Assembly: GCA_002390225.1 (NCBI GenBank)
Contig: DGOW01000004.1
Span: 1-10,934 of the forward strand
DNA from: Gemmatimonadales bacterium UBA4456
Lineage (GTDB): Bacteria > Gemmatimonadota > Gemmatimonadetes > Longimicrobiales > Gaopeijiaceae
Reading direction: 5' to 3'
Length of the DNA stretch: 10,934 nt
Positions 1 to 6,995 of the stretch are shown in pieces. How positions within the stretch are numbered: the first letter of the stretch is position 1; each line of letters opens with the position of its first letter. The notes below the pieces were generated by a model. The model was not told where the DNA came from, did not search any database, and saw only the letters and a list, made by a program, of their open reading frames with translations. The position numbers were made by a program, and so were the translations under genes.

Positions 1-810
1 TACGACGATGTCGACGCGGCCTGGGCCTTCTACCGCGATGTCCTGGGCTTCGAGACGGCGGCGGATTACGGCTTCGCCAAGATCATGCATGTAGCACCCC
101 GGTCCTTCCTGACGCTTGTGGACGCCGAGCAGGGAATGCACTCGACCGACGAGCCGAAGAGCGTTGCGCTGGCCATCGTGACCAAGGACCTCGAGGAGTG
201 GTTCGCACACCTGCAGGCCAACGACGTGCCCCTTCGCGGTGAGCTCACGATCCGCGAAGGCAGCGCACACGACGGCTTCGTAGCGGTTGACCCAGAGGGC
301 TATCTCCTCGAGTTCGAATGGTTCAACGAGCACGAAGAAAACGTCCAGCTGAGTCCACAGCTCGAGGCGATCGAGCCTGTTACAACGAATCAGCGTCCAG
401 CCGGACTCGGCATTTCGGCCACCGTGCTCTGGCTCTACTACGACGAACTCGCCCCGAACGAGCGATTCTACGAAGAGCTGCTCGGTGTCGACCTGCTCGT
501 GGACCAGGGGTGGGCCAAGGTCTATGAGGCGTCCCCCACCGGGTACATCGGACTCGTCGACGGGGCGCGTGGCATGCACCAGTCGACCGAAGAAAACGCC
601 GTTACGGTGTCCCTCCTGACCCAGGACGTGCGCGCGTGGATGGATCACGCACGGGCCATGGGCGTCGAGCTGCGCTCCGATACGATCGGCATGGAGTCCG
701 ACCTCGTCGAAACGTTCGTCGGGTACGACCCCACCGGCTACTTCCTGGAGTGGGACAACTTCCTCGACCGAGAGGGTAACGAGCGGCTCCTCGAGATCAT
801 CACCCGATGA
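1..810 (+). CDS. VOC (glyoxalase/bleomycin-resistance fold) protein, two domains, 5' end cut by window
   Basis: The frame is open from base 1 with no start in view, so the gene begins upstream; 269 residues are visible. They form two tandem VOC modules. The first (about residues 1-105) opens with YDDVDAAWAFYRDVLGF, the usual helix-1 signature, and closes with GYLLEFEWF. The second (about 130-260) has ERFYEELLGVD and closes with GYFLEWDNF. The glutamate in each closing strand is at the place where VOC enzymes bind their metal. Members include glyoxalases, dioxygenases and drug-binding proteins, so the substrate cannot be told from sequence. No signal peptide can be assessed. The stop codon overlaps the hldD start (ATGA), so the two are probably co-transcribed and translationally coupled. 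The internal ATG at 85 lies inside the first VOC module and is not a credible start. Family assignment is secure; function is unknown. Confidence 0.9.
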   Translation, partial: YDDVDAAWAFYRDVLGFETAADYGFAKIMHVAPRSFLTLVDAEQGMHSTDEPKSVALAIVTKDLEEWFAHLQANDVPLRGELTIREGSAHDGFVAVDPEGYLLEFEWFNEHEENVQLSPQLEAIEPVTTNQRPAGLGISATVLWLYYDELAPNERFYEELLGVDLLVDQGWAKVYEASPTGYIGLVDGARGMHQSTEENAVTVSLLTQDVRAWMDHARAMGVELRSDTIGMESDLVETFVGYDPTGYFLEWDNFLDREGNERLLEIITR

Positions 811-1790
811 TTCTCGTTACCGGCGGTACCGGCTTCATCGGATCCAACCTCGTCGGCGCACTTTCCGACCAGGGGGAGCGCGTCTCGATCTGCGATGTGC
901 TCGGGACCGGGGAGAAATGGAGGAACGTCGCCAAACACGAGATCGACGAACTCGTCGATCCCCTGAGCCTCGACGAGTTCCTGTCCCGCCGCATGGACGA
1001 CATCGACTTCGTCTACCACATGGGCGCGGTCTCGGCGACGACCGAAACGGATGCGGACCTGATCGTCGATTCCAACCTTCGGCTGTCACAACGCATCTGG
1101 CGCTGGTGCGCCAAGCACGAGGTCCCGTTGGTCTACGCCTCGTCTGCCGCCACCTACGGAGACGGTGAACAGGGGTTCGTCGACAGCGATGACCGAGCGT
1201 CCCTCGCGGCACTTCGCCCCCTGAACGCGTACGGCTGGAGCAAGCTCGCGTTCGATCGATGGGTCGCCCGAGAGGTGGAAGACGGGCACGCGACGCCGCC
1301 CCACTGGGCCGGCCTGAGGTTCTTCAACGTCTACGGCCCCAACGAGTATCACAAAGACGACATGCGCAGCGTCGTCACGAAGGCGTACGCGGACGCGGTG
1401 GCGGGGCAGAAGGTTCAATTGTTCCGCTCGCACCACCCCGACTATGAGGACGGGGGCCAGATGCGGGACTTCGTCTACGTCGGCGACTGCGTAGACGTCA
1501 TGCTCTGGTTACGAGATGAACGCCCAGCCAGCGGCCTCTACAATCTGGGTACAGGCCGCGCGCAGACCTGGCTGGAGCTCATGGGGGCTCTGTACTCGGC
1601 GGTCGACAGGGAGCTCGAGGTGCGCTGGGTGGACACGCCAGAAGAGATCCGGGACACGTACCAGTATTTCACCCAGGCGGATATGACAAAGCTTCGTGAG
1701 GCCGGGTACACTCAGCCGTTCTCTCCCGTACAGGACGGGGTGGCGGCCTACGTGACGCACTTTCTGGCCACCCCCGACCCGTACCGCTAG
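807..1790 (+). CDS. hldD: ADP-L-glycero-D-manno-heptose 6-epimerase
   Basis: This is a short-chain dehydrogenase-type sugar nucleotide epimerase that converts ADP-D-glycero-D-manno-heptose to the L-glycero form used to build the LPS inner core, in the cytoplasm with bound NADP. The N-terminus has the Rossmann motif TGGTGFIGSN (residues 5-14). The HldD-typical stretch MGAVSATTETD (72-82) follows, then ASSAATYG (111-118), catalytic YGWSK with Y142 and K146, and RFFNVYGPNEYHK, RDFVYVGD and NLGTGRA further on. These blocks match what I recall of E. coli HldD closely; at 327 residues it is slightly longer than that 310-residue enzyme. The start overlaps the stop of the VOC gene and has no clear Shine-Dalgarno, so translational coupling is likely. 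No other heptose genes are in the window. It suggests a heptose-containing LPS. Alternative: another NAD-sugar epimerase, unlikely given the motif set. Confidence 0.93.
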   Translation: MILVTGGTGFIGSNLVGALSDQGERVSICDVLGTGEKWRNVAKHEIDELVDPLSLDEFLSRRMDDIDFVYHMGAVSATTETDADLIVDSNLRLSQRIWRWCAKHEVPLVYASSAATYGDGEQGFVDSDDRASLAALRPLNAYGWSKLAFDRWVAREVEDGHATPPHWAGLRFFNVYGPNEYHKDDMRSVVTKAYADAVAGQKVQLFRSHHPDYEDGGQMRDFVYVGDCVDVMLWLRDERPASGLYNLGTGRAQTWLELMGALYSAVDRELEVRWVDTPEEIRDTYQYFTQADMTKLREAGYTQPFSPVQDGVAAYVTHFLATPDPYR

Positions 1791-1816
1791 GTCGTACGCC
1801 CACCCACCCCGAACGA

Positions 1817-1831
1817 ACGGCTCATGGCCGT
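1817..1831. other. Short dyad in the hldD/receptor convergent gap
   Basis: The 74-base gap between the convergent hldD and receptor genes holds a 5-bp hairpin, ACGGC-TCATG-GCCGT, followed directly by a weak GCTC-GA-GAGC dyad. Neither strand has a T-run after it. It could be a weak bidirectional transcription stop, but the stem is short enough to occur by chance in GC-rich DNA. Confidence 0.25.
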
Positions 1832-1864
1832 GCTCGAGAGCAACCACCGGGCATCGTCGCTACA

Positions 1865-4147
1865 TCAGTTGCCGAAGTTCAGGCGGTAGATCAGACGGAT
1901 CTCGCGCCCCGGGAGGGGTGCGATGTCCTTCAGATACGACGTGTGCATCCGCGCCTCTGCGTTGGTGAGGTTGTTGCCCACCAGCGTGATATCATGGAAG
2001 ACCCCACCGCTGAAGATCCTGTAGGTGAGCGAGGCGTCCACCATCGTGAAGCTCTCCGTCGGGGTCTCGAAGGCGCCAAGGCTCTCCTGCGACGCGGTGT
2101 ACCGGGCGCCCGAGCGAACCACGAAGCCGCCCTGCCGGAAGTTCACGCCACCCCCGAGTCGGAATGCTGGAATTCGCGGCAGAGATTCGTCGGTGTCCGT
2201 CAGCTTCGCTGTGACGAAGTCAGCCAACGCGTCGATCGATACGTGCGGTGCGTTCATGAGCGGATCACCCTCGACGATGTCGAGTTCCGCTTCGAATTCG
2301 AAGCCTGTGAAGCGAGCATCGCCCTGGACGTAGGCGAACTCGGTCAGTCCGTCCTGCTCGCCTCCCGTGGCGTCCGCATAGATGTAGTCGTTGAAGCCTG
2401 TCGTGAAGAACGATCCACCGCCTCGGAAGCGATCGAAGTGCAGGTGCCCGGTAATGTCGATACCAAGCGCGGTCTCAACACCCAGATTCGGGTCACCGAT
2501 CTCGAACGATTCCGTGGCGGCATGAGGCCCGTTGGAGAAAAGCTCCTCGGAGTTCGGCATCTTCACCGACCGCGATCCGGAGAACGCGAACGATACGACC
2601 TCGCTGGCAGCCCAGTTCGCTCCGAGTGACGCAGACATCTCGCTGAACGCCCGATTGACTTCAGCGTCCGTGGATTCGGCAGTCTGTCCCTCGAATCGAA
2701 GCCCACCCTGGACACCAAGCACATCGGTGAACGCGTAGTCCTCGTACGCGAAGGCACCGAACGAGAGTGTCTGCGACGGTGGCACAAACGCTTCGTCACC
2801 GATGGCTTCGAAGTCTCTCGAGATGAGCTGGGCACCGACCGCGCCCTGCATGCGCTCGTTCAGGCTGTGCTCGCTCTCGAGGCGCCCCTCGAAGTACGTG
2901 TTGAAGAAGGAAGTCCCGATCTCTTCACCCTCCAGCTCGACATGCGTGTAGTCCGCGTAACCAAACCGACCCTTGAGGTTGCGAATCGTACCGGCCCCGA
3001 ACCGGAGTTGACCCTCGAAATCGAACCGGTTCTGGTCAAGGTCGATGGAGACGGCTTCTTCTCCCTCCATGCCCGGTATTCCGGGATCCTCTTCCCCGTG
3101 ATGATGACCCGGCACACCGTAGTCCGAGCGCTGATTCGTGTATGCGACCCCGAAGTAGCCGCGATCGCCCACGTACGTCACACCTGTCGTCGCCCTCCTG
3201 GACTCCAGCGCCGAGTTCTCTAGAACACCTTCCTCGAGTTCTTCGCCCGGCTCAGGATCGATCTCGGCGAAGCCGGGGATCGCGTAGTCGGAGGCATCGC
3301 GCCACAGGCCGGATCCGGTGAGCACGAAGTTCCCTGTGGTCGCTGAGAACGAGGCCGAACCGGTCTTCTCGTCGGAAACCGTGCCCGCCAACCCTTCGAC
3401 GTATCCGGTGAACGGACGCGTCGGGCGCTCTCGAGCGATCTTGCCGTCCAGAACGTTCACGATTCCGCCGACAGCCGAGCTCCCGTAGAGAAGCGTGGCC
3501 GGCCCACGAATGACCTCGATCCGATCCGCCGAACGAGCTTCCACGCTGACGGCATGGTCGGGGCTCGTCCCCGAGGCGTCTCCGACGCCAATCCCGCCTT
3601 CGAGAATGCGAACCCGATCACCACCCATCCCGCGGATCACCGGACGGCTCGCGCCCGGACCGAAGTACGTCGATGTAACACCGGGCTCCCTGGACAGCGT
3701 CTCACCGAGTGAAGCCTCACCTGCGGCAACCAGATCCCGATCGGTCATGACGCTGGCCGGCTGGTAGGCCTCTGACCTGCGCCTCGCTCCAGCCGCAGCG
3801 GAAACCACGACCTCATCGAGGTGGAACACAGCTTCGACCTCGATCCGCACCTGTGTGGTCGCCTCTTCCCGGACGTCGACCGTCACAATGCCCCGCCCCC
3901 AGCGCACGCTCTCCGCTTCCACGACGTACGAACCCGGTGGGATGCCTTCAAAGGCGAAACGACCTGCGCCGTCCACCCGAACGCGCTGGCCAAGTCCGGG
4001 AATCACCACATCGGCATCGTCCACCGGTGCATCCCCGACCACCACAACACCTTCGATTCGACCATTCTGACCCGAAGCCTCAGCGGGCCCAAACACCGCC
4101 AACACCGCGAGTGTGACGAAAAACCTTACAAATAGACGCGTCCGCAT
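1865..4147 (-). CDS. TonB-dependent outer-membrane receptor, ZnuD-like (probable zinc uptake)
   Basis: This 760-residue outer-membrane receptor takes up a ligand using TonB-ExbBD energy. The start at 4147 is chosen over an in-frame upstream ATG at 4198 because AAGGAG sits 9 bases before it and a signal peptide follows at once (MRTRLFVRFF, hydrophobic core to about residue 19, likely cleavage near AEA). Residues about 29-110 form a carboxypeptidase-regulatory-like domain, DEVVVSA (111-117) looks like a TonB box, and the plug follows to about 240. The plug carries STYFGPGASRPVIRG, GDASGTSPDHAV and YGSSAVGGIVN, all close to what I recall of Neisseria ZnuD. An extracellular-loop candidate reads YGVPGHHHGEEDPG (His 348-350), comparable with the His-rich zinc-binding loops of ZnuD. 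The chain ends in barrel strands (LIYRLNFGN). A small His/Cys protein gene lies just upstream. The receptor family is certain. Zinc as ligand is inference; nickel, copper or another metal is possible. I saw no Zur-like AT-rich operator. Confidence 0.93.
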   Translation of the reverse strand: MRTRLFVRFFVTLAVLAVFGPAEASGQNGRIEGVVVVGDAPVDDADVVIPGLGQRVRVDGAGRFAFEGIPPGSYVVEAESVRWGRGIVTVDVREEATTQVRIEVEAVFHLDEVVVSAAAGARRRSEAYQPASVMTDRDLVAAGEASLGETLSREPGVTSTYFGPGASRPVIRGMGGDRVRILEGGIGVGDASGTSPDHAVSVEARSADRIEVIRGPATLLYGSSAVGGIVNVLDGKIARERPTRPFTGYVEGLAGTVSDEKTGSASFSATTGNFVLTGSGLWRDASDYAIPGFAEIDPEPGEELEEGVLENSALESRRATTGVTYVGDRGYFGVAYTNQRSDYGVPGHHHGEEDPGIPGMEGEEAVSIDLDQNRFDFEGQLRFGAGTIRNLKGRFGYADYTHVELEGEEIGTSFFNTYFEGRLESEHSLNERMQGAVGAQLISRDFEAIGDEAFVPPSQTLSFGAFAYEDYAFTDVLGVQGGLRFEGQTAESTDAEVNRAFSEMSASLGANWAASEVVSFAFSGSRSVKMPNSEELFSNGPHAATESFEIGDPNLGVETALGIDITGHLHFDRFRGGGSFFTTGFNDYIYADATGGEQDGLTEFAYVQGDARFTGFEFEAELDIVEGDPLMNAPHVSIDALADFVTAKLTDTDESLPRIPAFRLGGGVNFRQGGFVVRSGARYTASQESLGAFETPTESFTMVDASLTYRIFSGGVFHDITLVGNNLTNAEARMHTSYLKDIAPLPGREIRLIYRLNFGN

Positions 4148-4156
4148 TCCTGGGAA

Positions 4157-4162
4157 CTCCTT
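4157..4162 (-). promoter_or_regulatory. Shine-Dalgarno deciding the receptor start
   Basis: On the minus strand AAGGAG lies 9 bases upstream of the ATG at 4147. It is the only good ribosome-binding site near the gene's 5' end and rules against the in-frame ATG at 4198, whose extra 17 residues are charged and would spoil the signal peptide. Confidence 0.8.
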
Positions 4163-4210
4163 CGATGAATCGCGCTCGAAGACCTCTGGAGCGCGCAAGA
4201 CGAAGTACGA

Positions 4211-4227
4211 CGCCCGAGCACCGGGCG
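4211..4227 (-). other. Hairpin in the leader between the small ORF and the receptor gene
   Basis: A perfect 6-bp dyad, CGCCCG-AGCAC-CGGGCG, sits in the 93-base gap between the His/Cys ORF and the receptor start. It lacks a T-run, so it is not a standard intrinsic terminator. It could stabilise or separate the two parts of a shared message, or be chance in GC-rich sequence. Confidence 0.35.
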
Positions 4228-4240
4228 CCGACGAGATACG

Positions 4241-4573
4241 TCAGATCGAAGGAGGGGCGCGTGCTGGGGCCTGGAAGGACCGTGCAGAGGCGATGACCCT
4301 CTCTGCGCCTCGGTCCAGCTGGATGTGCGTGCGAAGGAATCCATGCAGCCAGGACGGTGCCGAGCCCGACGCGCTCTGGTTGGAGCCAACCTGCGTGCAG
4401 ACCGTGTGGTCATGCGGAGTCGGACAGCTACCCGGATCGTGCTCTGATTCGACAACCGTCTCGTGCGTGATGTCCGAACGCTCGAGCACCGGTACCGCGA
4501 CGCTCAGCACCAGCAGCAGTGCTGAGAGCGGGCCGGATACGGCCGCGTTCCAGGAGCGTCGAGATGAGGTCAT
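4241..4573 (-). CDS. Small exported or membrane-anchored His/Cys-rich protein next to the metal receptor
   Basis: This is a 110-residue protein I do not recognise with certainty. One hydrophobic segment (about residues 14-29, GPLSALLLVLSVAVPV) follows an Arg-containing N-terminus, so it is a signal peptide or anchor. It is followed by a cluster HETVVESEHDPGSCPTPHDHTVC with four His and two Cys, spaced like a metal-binding patch. The tail ends ARAPPSI, which recalls the RGPP-type ends of DUF2946 proteins, a family linked to metal handling; this resemblance is from memory and unverified. Codon third positions are strongly G/C, as in the neighbours, which supports real coding. No good Shine-Dalgarno precedes the ATG, so the exact start is uncertain. 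It starts 72 bases after the DUF5916 stop and ends 93 bases before the ZnuD-like receptor, same strand. Inferred role: periplasmic or surface metal binding in partnership with the receptor. Confidence 0.6.
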   Translation of the reverse strand: MTSSRRSWNAAVSGPLSALLLVLSVAVPVLERSDITHETVVESEHDPGSCPTPHDHTVCTQVGSNQSASGSAPSWLHGFLRTHIQLDRGAERVIASARSFQAPARAPPSI

Positions 4574-4645
4574 AGTCGGTTCAGAGTGAGCGCCGCTCAG
4601 GCGCCTCCTGACAATCTACTCGAGAGTGGACCCCGAACTCCAGCA

Positions 4646-6874
4646 TCAGAAGCCGGCAACATTGAATTGTCGCGTGAATTTGACGAACACCGACCGCCCC
4701 TGTGGGCCCTGCAACGTGTCGAAGCCCTGGACATCGTTGTAGACGATGAAGAGCCCGGTACCGGCTGTGTTCAGCCACCCGAGGCGGAGGTTGGTCGACC
4801 ACTGATCCACCTGTGTCGAGTACTGGACCAGACCCTGCACGTAAAGTCGCGGAGTGAAGAAGTAACCGAGCTTCACACTGCTCAGGGTCGCGGTGAATTC
4901 ACCTTCAGGGAGCGCGACGTCGTTATACGCAAGTGCGGCCGTGATGCTGGACCTGTCGCTATAGCGATACGTGATGTCGCCGCTCGATGTCCGCTTGTTA
5001 CCCGACAGGAAGGCACCCCAGTTGAATCGCGAATTGAACGACACGGCACGGGACTGATCCGTGAAGAAGACAACCGCAGCCTCCCATCCCTCGTACATCC
5101 CGGCGGGAACGGTCACGTCCACACCCCGAATATCGAACTCCTGGTAAAGTCCCTCCGTCACGTAGTTCGCACCGGTGTGCATCTCCATGCCGGATGCCCA
5201 TTCCCAGTGGTTGTCGATATGCAAGCGCGAGGAGATCTCAAAGCCCTGATCTGCAACGTCCGAACGGTTCAGATAGGTGAAATACGAGACGTGAGGACGC
5301 AGCTCACGGAAGACCGAGTTCGGCCGGATGTTGTACAGACCGAAGACCTGGTAGTACCGATGACCGCGCCGCGGTGCAAACCCGATCTGAGGGTCGAAAT
5401 TCTGCCCGACCTGCTGGATGGTGGCGTTTCCGCGGAAGCTTCGCGTGGTCACGTTCGCGGTGACGTCGAAGGCTTCGTCGGAGCCAACGCTGCTGGTCTC
5501 GGTGCGCGCGAAGTACGACGTGAGGGTCACCTGATCACCGAGACCCACCTGAGCGTCCATGGCGTAGACCTGGTTGTCGTCCTGAGTCAGATCACTGCGG
5601 CGATCAGTGAAGAGCCCGCCGATGCGTGACCGACTCGGCAGCTCCTTCGCGACCCGGGCGACCGAATAGGAGTTGCGGTCGCTACCCGCGATGAGCCCGT
5701 CCGTCTGGAGGTGCAGGAGTCCGATGTTCAGGCCCGCGGCGCGTCCCGAAAGCCGACCGCCGCCCTTGATCGCGACGGGGGCACCCGAGTCGATCCCGAT
5801 CTTCCGGCTGAAGAAGAGATCGACACCACCACCACCCACGGTGAAGAACCCGGCGTTCTCGAGGAAGAACGGACGCTTCTCCGGAAAGAGGAGAGGGAAC
5901 CGGGTCAGGTTGACCTGAGCGTCGTCGACCTCCACCTGCGCGAAGTCCGTGTTCACCGTCACATCCAGGGTAAGGCCCTGCGTGATCTGGGCCTTCGCCT
6001 CGCCCCCGACGTCGCCGTTCTGATCGAACTCGATGTCACCGGCAGCGTAGTCACGCGCGCTCGAGCCGAGCACGTAGGGGGTTACGGTCACAGCGCGACG
6101 GACCGGAGGCTCAAGGCCTGAGATCACACCGGCAAAATCCAGGCGGTAGAGGTTGAACTCACGCGGCACCGCCGACCAGAACGCCTCCTCGTTCAGACGG
6201 CGAACGCGACGGGAGATGTTGAAGCCCCATTCGTCTGCGCTCGAGCCATACCGAAGGGTGTTGAACGGCACCCGAAACTCTGCGTACCACCCTTCACCAT
6301 CCTGGGTCGCTGCGACCTCCCAGCTTCCGTCCCAGTTCTTGTTGAAGCCCCCACCGGCTCCAGCCTGGAAACGACGCTGGCTGTTCGAGCCTCCGCCGAG
6401 GAAGAATCCGCCCCCGGAGCCAGCCGACGCGACCTGGCCGTCGTATTCGATCCCGGCAGGGGTGGTCCCGAAGACGAAGCCGTTCTGCTCGTCCTTGAAG
6501 GTGTCGAACACCATGATGACCGCGTCGGCGTCGGTGACCTCATAATCGCGAATGGCCTCCCCGGGCACGATCTGATCTGCACGGGAGTCGTAGGCCCACA
6601 CACCGATGTAGATGGCGTCTGCATCGTAAAGCAGCCGGACTTCTGTACGTTCGGAAGCGAGTGCGCCGTCGTTCGGCTCCCTCTGAATGAAGCCGGTCAT
6701 GACGGGGGCCGCCTGCCATGCATCCTCGTCGGGCCGCCCATCGATCACCGGCTGAGCGTCGGTGCGCTGTGCGGACGCGACAAGAGGCGTGCCCACACCA
6801 GCCTGCTGTGCAGACAACGGTTGTGAGGCCGCCAGAGCGAGCCCGACGAATGCAACAGTCCTGAAGTGAGGCAT
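4646..6874 (-). CDS. CBM9-like / DUF5916 outer-membrane protein
   Basis: This 742-residue protein has a signal peptide (MPHFRTVAFVGLALAASQPLSAQQ). It is followed by a carbohydrate-binding-family-9-like domain (about 41-235) with PVIDGRPDEDAW, VRLLYDADAIYIGVWAYD and GWYAEFRVPFNTLRYG, the standard landmarks of these proteins. The rest is a DUF5916 region, probably a beta-barrel: it has RFPLLFPEKRPFFLENAGFF, alternating amphipathic strands, and ends in a C-terminal Phe as many outer-membrane proteins do. A glycine-rich insert (GSGGGFFLGGG and GAGGGFNKN) lies around residues 152-178. Such proteins are common in Bacteroidota and Gemmatimonadota; their function is not established. I place the start at 6874, not the in-frame ATG at 6895, because the signal peptide fits and a weak GGATAGG lies just upstream, while 6895 falls inside a dyad with no ribosome site. 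It is divergent from the DUF481-type gene. Confidence 0.88.
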   Translation of the reverse strand: MPHFRTVAFVGLALAASQPLSAQQAGVGTPLVASAQRTDAQPVIDGRPDEDAWQAAPVMTGFIQREPNDGALASERTEVRLLYDADAIYIGVWAYDSRADQIVPGEAIRDYEVTDADAVIMVFDTFKDEQNGFVFGTTPAGIEYDGQVASAGSGGGFFLGGGSNSQRRFQAGAGGGFNKNWDGSWEVAATQDGEGWYAEFRVPFNTLRYGSSADEWGFNISRRVRRLNEEAFWSAVPREFNLYRLDFAGVISGLEPPVRRAVTVTPYVLGSSARDYAAGDIEFDQNGDVGGEAKAQITQGLTLDVTVNTDFAQVEVDDAQVNLTRFPLLFPEKRPFFLENAGFFTVGGGGVDLFFSRKIGIDSGAPVAIKGGGRLSGRAAGLNIGLLHLQTDGLIAGSDRNSYSVARVAKELPSRSRIGGLFTDRRSDLTQDDNQVYAMDAQVGLGDQVTLTSYFARTETSSVGSDEAFDVTANVTTRSFRGNATIQQVGQNFDPQIGFAPRRGHRYYQVFGLYNIRPNSVFRELRPHVSYFTYLNRSDVADQGFEISSRLHIDNHWEWASGMEMHTGANYVTEGLYQEFDIRGVDVTVPAGMYEGWEAAVVFFTDQSRAVSFNSRFNWGAFLSGNKRTSSGDITYRYSDRSSITAALAYNDVALPEGEFTATLSSVKLGYFFTPRLYVQGLVQYSTQVDQWSTNLRLGWLNTAGTGLFIVYNDVQGFDTLQGPQGRSVFVKFTRQFNVAGF

Positions 6875-6886
6875 ACCTATCCAGCC

Positions 6887-6903
6887 CGACGCCATCGGCG
6901 TCG
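6887..6903. promoter_or_regulatory. Perfect inverted repeat in the divergent intergenic region
   Basis: CGACGCC-ATC-GGCGTCG is a 7-bp perfect dyad with a 3-base centre, 12 bases upstream of the chosen DUF5916 start. As DNA it could be an operator for a dimeric regulator. As RNA it would be a hairpin next to the ribosome site. No regulator gene is nearby to support either. Confidence 0.35.
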
Positions 6904-6958
6904 TTCAAGTCGAGGAGTAGTATCGGCCCTGACCGAGTCCATGCCGAGATCCGTTGTT

Positions 6959-6987
6959 CTGACAACCCAGCGCTCGGTAGCGTTGAT
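6959..6987 (+). promoter_or_regulatory. Weak candidate promoter for the DUF481-type gene
   Basis: CTGACA (5 of 6 to the -35 consensus) is followed after 17 bases by GTTGAT (3 of 6 to the -10). Transcription would start at or within a base or two of the ATG at 6996, which fits the missing Shine-Dalgarno and would give a leaderless message. A short dyad, GTTGT-TCTG-ACAAC (6953-6966), overlaps the -35. The -10 match is poor, so this is tentative. Confidence 0.22.
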
Positions 6988-6995
6988 GTTACCCT

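Noticed and set aside
1943..2629. A 228-residue plus-strand open frame opposite the receptor gene
   Set aside because: It is antisense to a clear TonB-dependent receptor barrel and has no family features.
4148..4198. An N-terminal extension of the receptor from an upstream ATG
   Set aside because: It would place 17 charged residues before the signal peptide, and the good AAGGAG site lies just before the ATG at 4147.
4113..4589. A 158-residue plus-strand open frame across the receptor leader and small ORF
   Set aside because: It overlaps the receptor's N-terminus and the His/Cys ORF on the opposite strand; its composition is low-complexity and lacks motifs, whereas the minus-strand ORF has a hydrophobic segment and a metal-type cluster.
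4574..4645. A Zur-type operator upstream of the His/Cys ORF
   Set aside because: I looked for an AT-rich inverted repeat and found only a weak GCGCC-TGAGC-GGCGC hairpin, which is not Zur-like.
4586..5629. A 347-residue plus-strand open frame opposite the DUF5916 gene
   Set aside because: It lies antisense to well-supported coding sequence, has no recognisable motif, and long antisense frames are common in GC-rich genes.
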